Shown piece by piece: positions 6,859 through 16,300 of a DNA stretch of 49,289 nt. The notes below the pieces were generated by a model. The model was given only the letters and a program-made list of their open reading frames with translations. It had not been told where the DNA came from and searched no databases. The position numbers and the translations under genes were made by a program. The stretch's first letter is position 1. Each line of letters opens with the position of its first letter. Origin of the DNA: Oceanococcus sp. (GTDB lineage: Bacteria > Pseudomonadota > Gammaproteobacteria > Nevskiales > Oceanococcaceae); contig JASBUL010000073.1 in the NCBI GenBank assembly GCA_030147945.1, forward strand, positions 1 through 49,289. Reading direction: 5' to 3'.

Positions 6859-9800
6859 GTGTACACGAGAACCCCCCCGCAAACCAAATGGCTGGCGCTG
6901 TGCGCGCTGTTAAGCAGCGCCAGCGCGATGGCGGCAGATCCGGCAAGTGGCAGCGTCAGCGCCGACAATCCGCAAACGTCGTTCAGCTCGGGGCCCCATG
7001 TCATTTCAAATCCGGTCTATCCGGACACTGGCGTGTGCCAGAACCCGGCCCTGGCCTGTGATGACTATGCGCTGACGGTGTCGGTTCCCACCGATCTGGA
7101 CAGCTCGGGTCTGAGCGCACACATCGTAGTGCGCACCGAGGCACCGGCCGGCGAAGACTACGACATCTATCTGCTCGATGCGGATGGCAATGAGGTCAAC
7201 AGTTCGGCCGCCGGTGGCACGCCGGAAGAAATGATCATGAATGTGGGGCCGGGAGAAACCAGCTTTACCGTGCGGATCATTCCGTGGCTGGTCACCGGCA
7301 CCACCGCGGATACGGCCATCACCCTGAACATCAGCGAATCGGGCGGCGGCGACAATCCGGCCGAGCCCGGCATGGTCGGTGGCGCGCTGCCATTTGATCC
7401 CACCGCGCCGCGTTACAAGGTCTATGTCTCGCCGCCGAATGAAGGCAATGATGCCGGTGAGCCGACAGTCGGTTACAACCCGCTGACCGAGCGCGCCATG
7501 TTCATCTCCTACGTGAATGCATTGCGCGTCACTTTCCCGGAAAAGCTCGAAGAACCGCTACCGGAAGCCTGCGACGCCCTGTGGGAAAACAAATCGGGTC
7601 TGATCACCACACTGAACTCGCTTGATCCGATCATGTACACCGACAAAACCACCGGGCGTACCTTCAACTCACAGCTCGCCGGAGCCAACAGTCTGTTTGA
7701 ATTCTCGGACGACGACGGTGAATCGTGGACGCCGGGACAGATTGGGTTGCCCAACGGCGGGGCCGACCATCAAGGTGTGGTCTCCGGCCCGTACCCGGAG
7801 GGCTTCCCGCTGGCCGGCGTGCTTTACCCCAACGCCGTCTACTACTGCTCGCAGTCGGTTGCTGCGGCGTTCTGCGCGCGCAGTGACGATGGTGGTCAGA
7901 CCTTCGGCCCCGGCTTTCCGTTCAAGAACACCGATTGCGGTGCCGGTGCATTGCACGGTCACCCCAAGGTGGCCCCGGACGGGACCTTGTATGTTCCGGA
8001 TTCGTCACAGTGTGTCGCCAGCCTGGGGCTGGATGGTTCCTCGGAGAAAGTCGTCGCTTTTGTCAGTGAAGATGCCGGTGTGACCTACGATGTGCGGCCG
8101 CTGCCGGACAGCCAGGGTGGTGCCGGTTCCGATCCATCCATTGGCATCGCCACCGATGGCACGGCCTATATGTGTTACGAAAATGCCGATGGTCGCACCC
8201 ACGTGGCAGTGTCCCGTGACAAAGGCCTGACCTGGGAAAATGACCAGGACATCGGCGCCGCTGCAGGGCTGGTGGCGACGCGCTTCCCGGCCATGATCGC
8301 CGGCGATCCGGACCGTGCCGCCTGCGCATTTCTTGGCACCTCGACCACGGGGCCCGATCTGGAGCTGGGCTTTGAAGGCGTGTGGTATCCGTACATCGCC
8401 ACCACCTACGACGGCGGTGAGACCTGGCAGCTGGTCAATATCAGCCCGAATGATCCCGTGCAGGGCTATGGGGGTGTAGGCACCAGCGGCACCAATCGCA
8501 ATCTGCTGGACTTCAATGATCTGGAGCTGGACAACCTGGGGCGTCCGCTGTTTGCCTACGCCGACGGCTGTATCGGTGGTTGCGTGATCGACCCGTCGGC
8601 GAACGGTTTCGCGGCCAAAGGTACGCTGGCCCGTCAGTCCGGTGGCCGCCCGCTGCTGTCCGCCTTTGATGATCTGGCAAACTCGCAGCTCACCAGTACG
8701 CCCATCGCGCCGGCCCCGGCCTGCGCCCTGGTCGAAAAAAGCCTGCGCACACCCAACCGCACCGTGGTGGCCTGGGCTGCTCCGGACAACGGTGGCTCGC
8801 CCATCAGCAACTACGCGGTCTACCGCGCAAGCAGTGCCGAAGGACCGTTTGAGAAGGTCGGTGATGCCGGCAGCAAAACCCAGTTCACCGATACCACTGC
8901 TGACCCCGCCGTTGCCGAGTACTACTACCGCATCGTGGCCAGCAACAGCATGGGGGATGCGCAGCACAGCAACGTGATCGCACTGCCCATCGGGGTGGAA
9001 ACCGTCGTGGATACCTGCTCTTTGCCGGGCGAGACCATCTTGCAGGATTCCGCCGGTGACAGTGGTGGCATTGATGACTACGACATCATCTCGGTGTCGG
9101 TTGCAGAACCCGTTGAGTTCGCCGGCAATCTGGTCGTGACCCTGAAGCTGGCCGGGTTCACCGCCACCGAGCCGCCGCCAACGTCGTTCTACCCGATACT
9201 GTTCCCCCTGCTGGACAACAAGTATCTGGCCTTTGACGCTTCCACCGCGCCGCGCTTTGTCTATGGCACGACCACCGAGTTGCCGCAGGGTCTGCTGGCG
9301 TTCAACGAAGAAGGCGAGCTGGACGAGCGCAGCAGCTACGGGGCCGACGGCACGGTGGTGATGGTCGTACCCAAGGACATCTTCGGAAAAGGTACTGGCG
9401 AGCTGCTGGCTGGCTTCGATGTGCGCGCACGTGCCGGTGCTTCGAGTGCCACCAGTCGTGATACTGCGGGGCCGGGTGAGTACCTGTTGCGTGGCCACGA
9501 AGTGTGCGAGTTGCAGGACCAGTTGCTGGCCACGCTCAGTGGCGATGTCGCACGTGGTGCGGCACCGCTGACGGTGCAGTTCACGATCTCCTCGCAGGCG
9601 GCCGATGGCAGTACCGCGCACGCCTGGTCGCTGGACTTCGGCGACGGCCAGTTTGTTGAAGATCAACCGTTCGGCAACAGCTCAAGCGCCACGATCTCGC
9701 ATGTCTACCCTGAGGCCGGCGTCTACCGCGCCTACGCCACGGTCAAAGACAGCGAAGGTGTGAGCAGCGAAAATCTTGCCGAACATACGGTCGAGGTGTT

Positions 9801-9936
9801 GCCGCCCGGCTCAAGCCCGGCGCAGCCGCCCGCTGCACCGCAGGGTCCAGCCAGCCGCGGCGGCGCGTTGCACTGGGCATGGCTGCTGGTCATGCTGGGC
9901 GCATTGCGCAGCCGGCGACGCCGCCAGCCTGTCTAG
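6859..9936 (+). CDS. Secreted BNR/Asp-box beta-propeller protein with FnIII, PKD and GlyGly-CTERM
   Basis: This 1025-residue exported protein starts at GTG 6859 with GGAG 7 bases before. A signal peptide ends near residue 25 (ASAMAAD). About residues 190-600 form a sialidase-like beta-propeller with at least five Asp-box motifs, including SDDDGESW, SDDGGQTF, SEDAGVTY, SRDKGLTW and YDGGETW. A fibronectin III domain follows (about 622-710), then a beta-rich region and a PKD domain (about 887-984). The C-terminus is a GlyGly-CTERM sorting tail: a proline-rich linker, SRGGALHW, a hydrophobic helix and RSRRRR (GG at 1001-1002). Such tails are cut by rhombosortase in proteins exported by type II secretion. 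No catalytic residues for a sialidase are evident, so binding or surface adhesion is as likely as hydrolysis. Confidence 0.85.
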   Translation: MYTRTPPQTKWLALCALLSSASAMAADPASGSVSADNPQTSFSSGPHVISNPVYPDTGVCQNPALACDDYALTVSVPTDLDSSGLSAHIVVRTEAPAGEDYDIYLLDADGNEVNSSAAGGTPEEMIMNVGPGETSFTVRIIPWLVTGTTADTAITLNISESGGGDNPAEPGMVGGALPFDPTAPRYKVYVSPPNEGNDAGEPTVGYNPLTERAMFISYVNALRVTFPEKLEEPLPEACDALWENKSGLITTLNSLDPIMYTDKTTGRTFNSQLAGANSLFEFSDDDGESWTPGQIGLPNGGADHQGVVSGPYPEGFPLAGVLYPNAVYYCSQSVAAAFCARSDDGGQTFGPGFPFKNTDCGAGALHGHPKVAPDGTLYVPDSSQCVASLGLDGSSEKVVAFVSEDAGVTYDVRPLPDSQGGAGSDPSIGIATDGTAYMCYENADGRTHVAVSRDKGLTWENDQDIGAAAGLVATRFPAMIAGDPDRAACAFLGTSTTGPDLELGFEGVWYPYIATTYDGGETWQLVNISPNDPVQGYGGVGTSGTNRNLLDFNDLELDNLGRPLFAYADGCIGGCVIDPSANGFAAKGTLARQSGGRPLLSAFDDLANSQLTSTPIAPAPACALVEKSLRTPNRTVVAWAAPDNGGSPISNYAVYRASSAEGPFEKVGDAGSKTQFTDTTADPAVAEYYYRIVASNSMGDAQHSNVIALPIGVETVVDTCSLPGETILQDSAGDSGGIDDYDIISVSVAEPVEFAGNLVVTLKLAGFTATEPPPTSFYPILFPLLDNKYLAFDASTAPRFVYGTTTELPQGLLAFNEEGELDERSSYGADGTVVMVVPKDIFGKGTGELLAGFDVRARAGASSATSRDTAGPGEYLLRGHEVCELQDQLLATLSGDVARGAAPLTVQFTISSQAADGSTAHAWSLDFGDGQFVEDQPFGNSSSATISHVYPEAGVYRAYATVKDSEGVSSENLAEHTVEVLPPGSSPAQPPAAPQGPASRGGALHWAWLLVMLGALRSRRRRQPV

Positions 9937-9947
9937 ACGCTCAGGCG

Positions 9948-9979
9948 AAAAAAACCGGCCCGTAGTGGCCGGTTTTTTT
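9948..9979. terminator. Bidirectional terminator between convergent genes
   Basis: AAAAAAACCGGCC (9948-9960) pairs with GGCCGGTTTTTTT (9967-9979) around a CGTAGT loop. It lies between the stop of the GlyGly-CTERM protein (9936) and that of the large lipoprotein (10034), and serves both strands. Confidence 0.93.
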
Positions 9980-10033
9980 ATGCCAATCTGCACTGCTGGT
10001 GCGCCTGAAGGTCGGCGCACCAGCTCTGGCACT

Positions 10034-13000
10034 TCAACGCTCGTGCGCGCCGATATCGGCAGCCGCGCCTTGCGGTCGCAAGGTGCCGTCGAAGTCGGCA
10101 GCAGGCGCACGTGCGCTGTTACCGGCATCCACCGCGGGACTACCGGGCAGCAGTTCCAGCCTGCGATTGCTGATCAATGGATCTTCGCCGCTGACATCGT
10201 TGCTGCCGTTGGAGACCGCGGCGCCACCGGCGGTATAGGACGAAGCCAGGTTCCAGAACAGGTTGTGATCGGCCGTGATCGGGACGGCGACGTTGAGCAC
10301 GACCGCCCGGTCCAGATTGCTGCCGTGCCCGACGAACAGATTGTTGAAGAAGGCATAGCTGCCGACTGAGACATCGGTGTCCAGATTCAGGTTGACCAGA
10401 TGGATCGGATTGGCCGAGGCGGATGAGTTCGCAATGCTGTTGTTGGTCAACTCGAACTCGTTTAGGCGGTCTGCGCGCGACACGTCGACAGCATGACGGT
10501 CATGCTCGAGCAGCACGTTGTTGAGAATTTCCAGCGTGCCTGATGAGTTGACCACCGGTTGGATCCAGATGCCACGGGTCAGGTAATTCTCACCATCGAT
10601 CAGATTCTGCTCCACCCGGACCTGTGCCGGGTCTTCGCCCAACTCGATCGAGATGCCCGTGTCGCCGTCACGTGCCAGCGTGATATCCAGCCCCCGAACC
10701 ACGCTGCTGCCGGCCGCGGCGTTGTTGTTTGCGCGTTCCATCAAGGAGACACCGAAGCCCGCGCTGGGGCTGTGGCCCAGGGCGATGATGCCGCCATCAA
10801 TGGTGGTGTTGCTGACACGCCCCAGATCAGCCATGACGCCGCTGCGAACATTGTCGAGAAAGATGTTGCTGAGTGTCACACCGTCGGTGTTGCCGAGTGC
10901 GATGGCCTGAGTACTGGCATCGGTGACGCTCAGCGTGCTGGCACTGACGCCCTGCAGATCGCTCAGACTGATGCCGGTGCCGATCGGGCCGTTCACGTTG
11001 ATCCCGGTAAGCTGTATGTCATCCGGATCGGTGCTGCTGCCACTGGCCAGCACGGCGATGGCGGTGTTGCTCGAGGTATTGGCGTTGCCGATTACGCGCA
11101 CGTCCTGCAGGCGCAGCGGTAGCGGATTGCCGCGGTCGTAGGTCATGCTCACGCCGTCGCGTCCATCCAGCATCAGGCTCAGACCTTGCAGGCCTGAAAC
11201 TCCGCTTTCGATCAGGCGACGTTCCTGCCAGCCACGCAGGATCGCGTCGCTGATCCCGCCTCCGATCAGCACGGCTCCCTGACCATGGCGAATGCCATCA
11301 AAGGTCTGATGTGTGCCATCGCACAGGTTGATGGTGCCGCCTGCGCTCACGGCCGCGACCGCCAGCGGCAGATAAACGGTGTCGGCATCGGCGCAGTTAC
11401 TGTCGCCGACGCGCAGGTTGGCGACTTCTGCCTGGCGCTGGATGTCAATTTCAAACGCGCCAGTGTCGCCCTCAGTGTGGAACACGGCATGGAAATAGGC
11501 CTGTTCGCCGGATACCGCCGGTCCGATCTTGCTCAGCGCAAAGGAGCCCTGTGTAGGCTCGATGGAGCGTGCACTTGCAGTCCAGTTGCCGGAAAAGCCA
11601 AGGCGCTCGGACAGATGAGGCTCAGGCTGTCCTGCGGCGGCCCGTGGGCGGGCCAGGATGGCATCGCTGGCCGAGACCGCCGAGACGTAGCGACGGACCT
11701 TGCCGGGCACGGCCAGATCGCCGAAAAACACCGCACGGTCGCTGGCGGCGTAGGAGGGCGGCGGCATGTCCGTGATGCTGAAGGCGTACTGCACACCTTG
11801 TGCATTGACGCCGCCCAGGATGTCCTGTTGCAGCACATACAGGCCGGTTTCGGCGATCTCATAGACCCATGAATGGACGCTACCGAAGCGCTGGTTGGTG
11901 GTCGCGACGGTCTGGCCTTCATGCAGCAGTTGCACGGAGCCAAACGGAACCGTGCCGAAGAACCGCACATGCAGGGTCTGGCCTGCATTGGCCCAGAAGG
12001 TCCAGGTCTTGGTCCCCGTGCTGTTGGCGTTGACGTTGATCACCTGCTCTTGTTCGATGCTGCTCTCGGTGACCTTGTCCAGCGCGAGCTCGATGTCACC
12101 AGGCAGATCGCCGGCGCGCACGGCGATCACCACGGTGCGGTCCTGCGCTACCGGGTAGATGATCTCTTGCGTGTTGCTGGCGCTGACCCGGGTCGGCAGG
12201 ATTTCCCATCCGCCGGCTGAAACGATTACCGCCTGGGCGCGCGCCGCGTTGATCGAGCGCAACCGGATACGGGCCAGATCGCCAGCCTGCGCATCGAACA
12301 CGAAGCGTTGCTCCTGGCCTTCGGTCGTAAAGCTGTGGACGACGGTGTCGCCGTAGCTGAGGGCGGTGCGGGTGGGCTCGGCCGGGTCGCTCAGGTCGAC
12401 GCAGTCCAGCGTGTACGCGTTTTCATTGCCGCTGGGAATGAAGCGCCCGGTGCAGCGCAGCTTGCCGTCATCGGCGGTTGCAACCAGTTCAATTTCAAGT
12501 CCGATGGGCAGGCGGATCGGTACAGGCTGGGTCAGATCCTGCAGCGTCAGGGACACCTGTGAGCGCGGGCCGGGAACGTCGGGAGGGGTGCTGCCGGTGA
12601 CCTGTACCGGGCCGTTGACGGCGATGGCGTTGCCGCTCTTGCTCAAACCCAACGGGGCTTCGTGCAGGGCAATGAAGTCATCCGCGTTCCACCAGGAAAA
12701 ATGGCTGACCTCGGCGCGCAGGGCCGAGCCGCCGTTGGCCTGGATCACGGTGCCCTGACCTTCGTTGATCCACAGCCCGCTGCTTTCGTCTAGCGACCAA
12801 AGATCGATCTGGGCGCCGGTTGCAGCCGGGGTGGCCATGGGAATTTCGATGGTGGCTTTCTTGCCATCAGCAATAAAGACTTTGTTGTCGTCCTGGTGCA
12901 ACACCACCTCCATGACCCCGTAGGTGGCCATGACCCCGAGTTCGCCTTGCGGGCCCACCGCCATGGGGCCGCCCGGGAAGGCGGCAAAGTCTGCATCTGA

Positions 13001-14968
13001 GGTGTCCAGCGGCGTTATGCGGACAGCGATGGCCCCGCTGACGGGGACACCTTGATCGTCGACCAGGGCATCGGCCGGGAAACTCACGCGTACGCCGTCG
13101 CTGGTCAGCACGTCACCGCCGGCTGCGGCATCGGGCAGCAGCACGGTTTCACCCTGGCGAATCAGCTGCGCCTGGGTTCGCCACTGATCGGCGCTTTCCG
13201 GCACCATCAGGCGCTGGATCTGGTCGACCCAGCCGTCACGCTGATAGCGCAGCACCACGGGCACGGCGCGGTCGATGGTGATCTGGAAGCGCCCGAAGGC
13301 GTCGCTGGTGGCCAGTGGCTGGCCGCTGGCATCCACGATCTGCACGCCGGGCAGGGCGCCCTGGTCATCGTCGATGACTTCGCCTGAGAGTGTGGCCGTA
13401 CCTTTGGGGGTCGGCGCCGCGATGTCCACCTGGCGACTCGCCTGGTCGCTCTGTGTGCCGCTGGACACCGTCAGGGTGACGTTGATGCTCGTGGCTTGAT
13501 TGAAAATACGGCTGACATTCATCCCGCTGAGCTGCACGCCATCGCTGAAATTCCAGCTGTAGCTCAAGCTGGCGCCGTTGGGAGCGCTCGAGGTGCTGCC
13601 GTCGAACACCACGGGCTGATTGACCTGCGGGTTGTCGGACACGCTGATGCGTGCGGTCAGTGCCGGTGGTGGTGGCGCGGCAAAGCTGACGCTGAGTGTC
13701 GCGTTGCCGCGATTGCCCGCCGCGTCCTCGGCGAACACGGTGATCTGTGTGGGATCGCTGGGCAGGTTCAGGGCTTGCGAGAATCCGCCACCGGAGATGC
13801 TCAGGGCTTGTTCGGCACCGTTGTTCAGGCGATAGCTTGCGCTGCTGACCCCCAGGTTGTCCGACAGCGTACCGGCGAGCGTATAGGCGCCGCTTGAACT
13901 GGCCTGGCTGCCCGAAGTGATGTTGACGCTGGGCGCTTCGGTATCCGCCGGTGGCGTGCTCGGCGCCGGGGTGGCGGAGGGCGCCGGGGTGGCCGTTGGC
14001 GGCGGGGTGGGGCTTGCTGAAGGCGCGGCCGATGCGCTGGGTGTTGGTGTTGGCGAGGGACTCGGGCTGGCTGAGGCGACCGGGCTTGGCGAGGGCGATG
14101 TGCTCGGTGTCGGGCTCGCGGCTGGCGGTGCGCTCGGGCTCGGGCTTGGGCTGGGCGTAGCGCTAGGTTGCGGGCTGGCATCCGGGTCGGCGTCGCCCAG
14201 GCTTTGTCCGTTGACCTGGCCGTGCAACAGTTCGCTCAAGCCGTCAGCGTCGATGCGCTGCACGACTACGCCGCTTTCGCGATCGCGCCATTCATCGCTC
14301 AGGCTGCTGTCATTCGCCGCCTTGCCGGCACTGGGCTGTCGCGTTTCGATGGTGAAATGGCAGGTCTCGAACTCGCCCGCTGGCAAGGATAGGGTCTCCA
14401 GGCCGACAAACTGGTGGCTTGTGTCTAGGGTTGTGGTGCTCGAGCCGTTCAGGCTGTTGTCGACAATGAGCTGATACTGCTGCTGATGGGCTTCACCCGC
14501 CGCCAGCCCGTAAGGGTGCTGACGCGGCGGTTCAAAACGCTGCTGTTCGGTATATGACGCGCCCTCCGACTGGCCCTGGATGATGAGGCCGATGTCGGTC
14601 AATCGCGCGTCTGTCGAGTCCACCGTTACATAGCGCTGCTGATCCACCTGCAATGTGCCCGACGCACTTTCGGTGCGTGTGGTGATGTCGATGCGGGTGG
14701 CCGGGCGGCCCTCGAAGGTTTCGGGACCGATCACCAGCCAGCTGCGAATCTGGCGGGTCTCGCCGTCGCTGTCTGAAAGCCGGTATTCCAGCTCGCCGCT
14801 GTTGCCGGCCCCGCTGTACAGCGCAGGGTTGAAGCACACCGAGGCTTTTTCAGTCTGTGTCGGAGCATGACCCGTGGTGGCCGCGCGGTTGTTGCTATCG
14901 CAGCCGGCAAAGGCCATCACGGAGACGAGGGCAGCTGCACCAAGCTGCCTGGAAAATGAGAAAGTCAT
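10034..14968 (-). CDS. 1644-residue multidomain lipoprotein with Ig/PKD/CnaB-like domains and C-terminal beta-helix
   Basis: The N-terminus has a lipobox AFAGC (C23) followed by aspartate at +2, which in E. coli would keep it in the inner membrane. In order come a globular N-domain (about 44-260), a Ser/Pro/Thr linker (about 262-345), an Ig-like domain (about 346-435), a PKD domain (about 436-525), a carboxypeptidase-regulatory/CnaB-like domain (about 527-600), a long mixed middle, and from about residue 1200 a right-handed parallel beta-helix. It ends with the choice-of-anchor Q signature (SPAVDAGN and then DIGAHER). The plan suggests a surface or periplasmic scaffold or adhesin, possibly carbohydrate-binding; no enzyme site is clear. 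It converges on the secreted propeller gene and shares its terminator. Confidence 0.8.
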   Translation of the reverse strand: MTFSFSRQLGAAALVSVMAFAGCDSNNRAATTGHAPTQTEKASVCFNPALYSGAGNSGELEYRLSDSDGETRQIRSWLVIGPETFEGRPATRIDITTRTESASGTLQVDQQRYVTVDSTDARLTDIGLIIQGQSEGASYTEQQRFEPPRQHPYGLAAGEAHQQQYQLIVDNSLNGSSTTTLDTSHQFVGLETLSLPAGEFETCHFTIETRQPSAGKAANDSSLSDEWRDRESGVVVQRIDADGLSELLHGQVNGQSLGDADPDASPQPSATPSPSPSPSAPPAASPTPSTSPSPSPVASASPSPSPTPTPSASAAPSASPTPPPTATPAPSATPAPSTPPADTEAPSVNITSGSQASSSGAYTLAGTLSDNLGVSSASYRLNNGAEQALSISGGGFSQALNLPSDPTQITVFAEDAAGNRGNATLSVSFAAPPPPALTARISVSDNPQVNQPVVFDGSTSSAPNGASLSYSWNFSDGVQLSGMNVSRIFNQATSINVTLTVSSGTQSDQASRQVDIAAPTPKGTATLSGEVIDDDQGALPGVQIVDASGQPLATSDAFGRFQITIDRAVPVVLRYQRDGWVDQIQRLMVPESADQWRTQAQLIRQGETVLLPDAAAGGDVLTSDGVRVSFPADALVDDQGVPVSGAIAVRITPLDTSDADFAAFPGGPMAVGPQGELGVMATYGVMEVVLHQDDNKVFIADGKKATIEIPMATPAATGAQIDLWSLDESSGLWINEGQGTVIQANGGSALRAEVSHFSWWNADDFIALHEAPLGLSKSGNAIAVNGPVQVTGSTPPDVPGPRSQVSLTLQDLTQPVPIRLPIGLEIELVATADDGKLRCTGRFIPSGNENAYTLDCVDLSDPAEPTRTALSYGDTVVHSFTTEGQEQRFVFDAQAGDLARIRLRSINAARAQAVIVSAGGWEILPTRVSASNTQEIIYPVAQDRTVVIAVRAGDLPGDIELALDKVTESSIEQEQVINVNANSTGTKTWTFWANAGQTLHVRFFGTVPFGSVQLLHEGQTVATTNQRFGSVHSWVYEIAETGLYVLQQDILGGVNAQGVQYAFSITDMPPPSYAASDRAVFFGDLAVPGKVRRYVSAVSASDAILARPRAAAGQPEPHLSERLGFSGNWTASARSIEPTQGSFALSKIGPAVSGEQAYFHAVFHTEGDTGAFEIDIQRQAEVANLRVGDSNCADADTVYLPLAVAAVSAGGTINLCDGTHQTFDGIRHGQGAVLIGGGISDAILRGWQERRLIESGVSGLQGLSLMLDGRDGVSMTYDRGNPLPLRLQDVRVIGNANTSSNTAIAVLASGSSTDPDDIQLTGINVNGPIGTGISLSDLQGVSASTLSVTDASTQAIALGNTDGVTLSNIFLDNVRSGVMADLGRVSNTTIDGGIIALGHSPSAGFGVSLMERANNNAAAGSSVVRGLDITLARDGDTGISIELGEDPAQVRVEQNLIDGENYLTRGIWIQPVVNSSGTLEILNNVLLEHDRHAVDVSRADRLNEFELTNNSIANSSASANPIHLVNLNLDTDVSVGSYAFFNNLFVGHGSNLDRAVVLNVAVPITADHNLFWNLASSYTAGGAAVSNGSNDVSGEDPLISNRRLELLPGSPAVDAGNSARAPAADFDGTLRPQGAAADIGAHER
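13934..14182 (-). repeat. Low-complexity Ser/Pro/Thr-rich coding repeat
   Basis: The bases encode an 80-residue linker of SP, TP and AP dipeptides between the N-domain and the Ig-like domain of the large lipoprotein. The DNA is an irregular GC-rich repeat. A shorter version of the same kind of linker occurs in the lipoprotein at 21816-24293. Such tracts can change length by slippage. Confidence 0.75.
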
Positions 14969-15133
14969 ATGCGTTTCGCAGGCCCGTTTTCGATGGGCTC
15001 AGCCTAGCCCTTCAAGCGGTCCGGGCTTGTCCCGAATTCTGGGGACAAAACGTCGATAGCCGGCACAAAGCGTGATATGGGTCGCATTGGCGTCAGCTGC
15101 GGATGGCCCGGCGGGGCTCGGTCGAGGGCGCTG

Positions 15134-16111
15134 CTATGGTTGGTCGCGGGTGTCGGCTTGGGGTTCGAACACGCTGGCGCTGTGATCGGCAACATCAATG
15201 ATCAGCCGGCGCATCCACTGGTGTGCCGGGTTGTGCTGCAGCAAGGGACTCCACGCCATGGTCAGCTCGATCAGCGGAATGTCGAATGGTGGTGCGTGAA
15301 CCACGATCAAGGGATTGTGAGCCTCGAGGCTGGCCGCGCGGGTCGGTAGGGTGGCGATCAGGTCGCTTTGCTGGGCCAGCAGCATGGCGGCCTGATAATG
15401 CCGTGTGAACACACTGATCTGACGTTTCTTGTTGATCCGTGTCAGGGCTTCGTCGACCCAGCCCAGGCGCTGTACATTGGCCGGATTCATGCCGACCCCG
15501 ATGCCCATGCCGGTCTTGCTCACCCAGACGTGCTTGGCGGCCAGGTAGTTGTCCAGGTTGAAGGCGGCGTTGATGGGGTTGTCGCGACTGCACAAACAGG
15601 CGAAGCGGTCACTCCAGAGCACCTTCTGATGCAGCGACTGGGGCAGCGAATCGAAGCGGTTGATCACCATGTCGACCTTGCCTTGCTCGACATCCGGAAA
15701 GCTCACGTCACTGGGCGTCATGATGTCCAGCGTAACCTGCGGCCCTTCGACACGCAGCCGACGCAACACATGCGGCAGCAACGAGGATTCGGCGTAATCG
15801 CTGGCCATTATCCGAAACACGCGGTCTGAGCGGGCGGGGTCGAACTCGGTCTGTGGCTGAACGGCACGTTCCACCGTGGCCAGCACTTCGCGGATAACCG
15901 GTTGCAAGGCCAGTGCGCGTTCGGTCGGCACCATGCCTTCGCTGGTGCGCACCAGCAGTGGGTCGCCAAACAGCTGGCGCAGACGCCGCAGGCTGTTGCT
16001 CATGGCCGGCTGGCTCAGCTCCAGTTGCTGTGCGGCGCCGGTCACACTGCGCTCGCGCAGCAGCATGTCGAGGTTGCGGAGTAAATTGAGATCGAATCGC
16101 GGGTTCGCCAT
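15134..16111 (-). CDS. LysR-family transcriptional regulator
   Basis: This 325-residue protein has the LysR winged helix-turn-helix at residues 7-66 (SVTGAAQQLELSQPAMSNSL is the recognition part), then a linker and a substrate-binding domain. The N-terminus resembles the NodD/LeuO branch. It is transcribed away from aceA, with 189 bases between the two starts. That is the classic LysR position next to its target, so it may control the glyoxylate shunt according to an unknown co-inducer. An AT-rich region and a hexamer inverted repeat (16166-16216) lie between them. The family is certain; the target is inferred from position. Confidence 0.88.
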   Translation of the reverse strand: MANPRFDLNLLRNLDMLLRERSVTGAAQQLELSQPAMSNSLRRLRQLFGDPLLVRTSEGMVPTERALALQPVIREVLATVERAVQPQTEFDPARSDRVFRIMASDYAESSLLPHVLRRLRVEGPQVTLDIMTPSDVSFPDVEQGKVDMVINRFDSLPQSLHQKVLWSDRFACLCSRDNPINAAFNLDNYLAAKHVWVSKTGMGIGVGMNPANVQRLGWVDEALTRINKKRQISVFTRHYQAAMLLAQQSDLIATLPTRAASLEAHNPLIVVHAPPFDIPLIELTMAWSPLLQHNPAHQWMRRLIIDVADHSASVFEPQADTRDQP

Positions 16112-16165
16112 AGCGGGTCAGCCGGTGTTGTCAGCCCCGCTGGCGCGGCGCTTTGCTTGGATTAT

Positions 16166-16216
16166 TTGCGGGGTGAATCATGTGTATTGCTCTCATTTAT
16201 TATATTTATTCCGCAA
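16166..16216. promoter_or_regulatory. Candidate LysR/aceA control region
   Basis: TTGCGG at 16166-16171 and CCGCAA at 16211-16216 form an inverted repeat separated by 39 bases. The spacer is AT-rich (around 16195-16210) and is likely to hold the aceA promoter, although I see no strong -35/-10 pair. Two half-sites flanking a promoter would suit a LysR tetramer. The evidence is weak; six bases can match by chance. Confidence 0.3.
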
Positions 16217-16300
16217 GTATCGGTAACATCGCGATCCGCACAGCACCTCCGGGTGTTTTGCGAAGTCTCGTTTACTACCCGTTATTGGAGTCCTTCCATC

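Noticed and set aside
8005..9666. A long open frame on the minus strand opposite the GlyGly-CTERM protein
   Set aside because: It mirrors the coding strand's codon bias. The plus-strand protein has a signal peptide and ordered domains; this one has none.
13934..14182. A CRISPR-like or non-coding repeat array
   Set aside because: The repeat is irregular, has no spacers, and encodes a continuous Ser/Pro linker in the lipoprotein.
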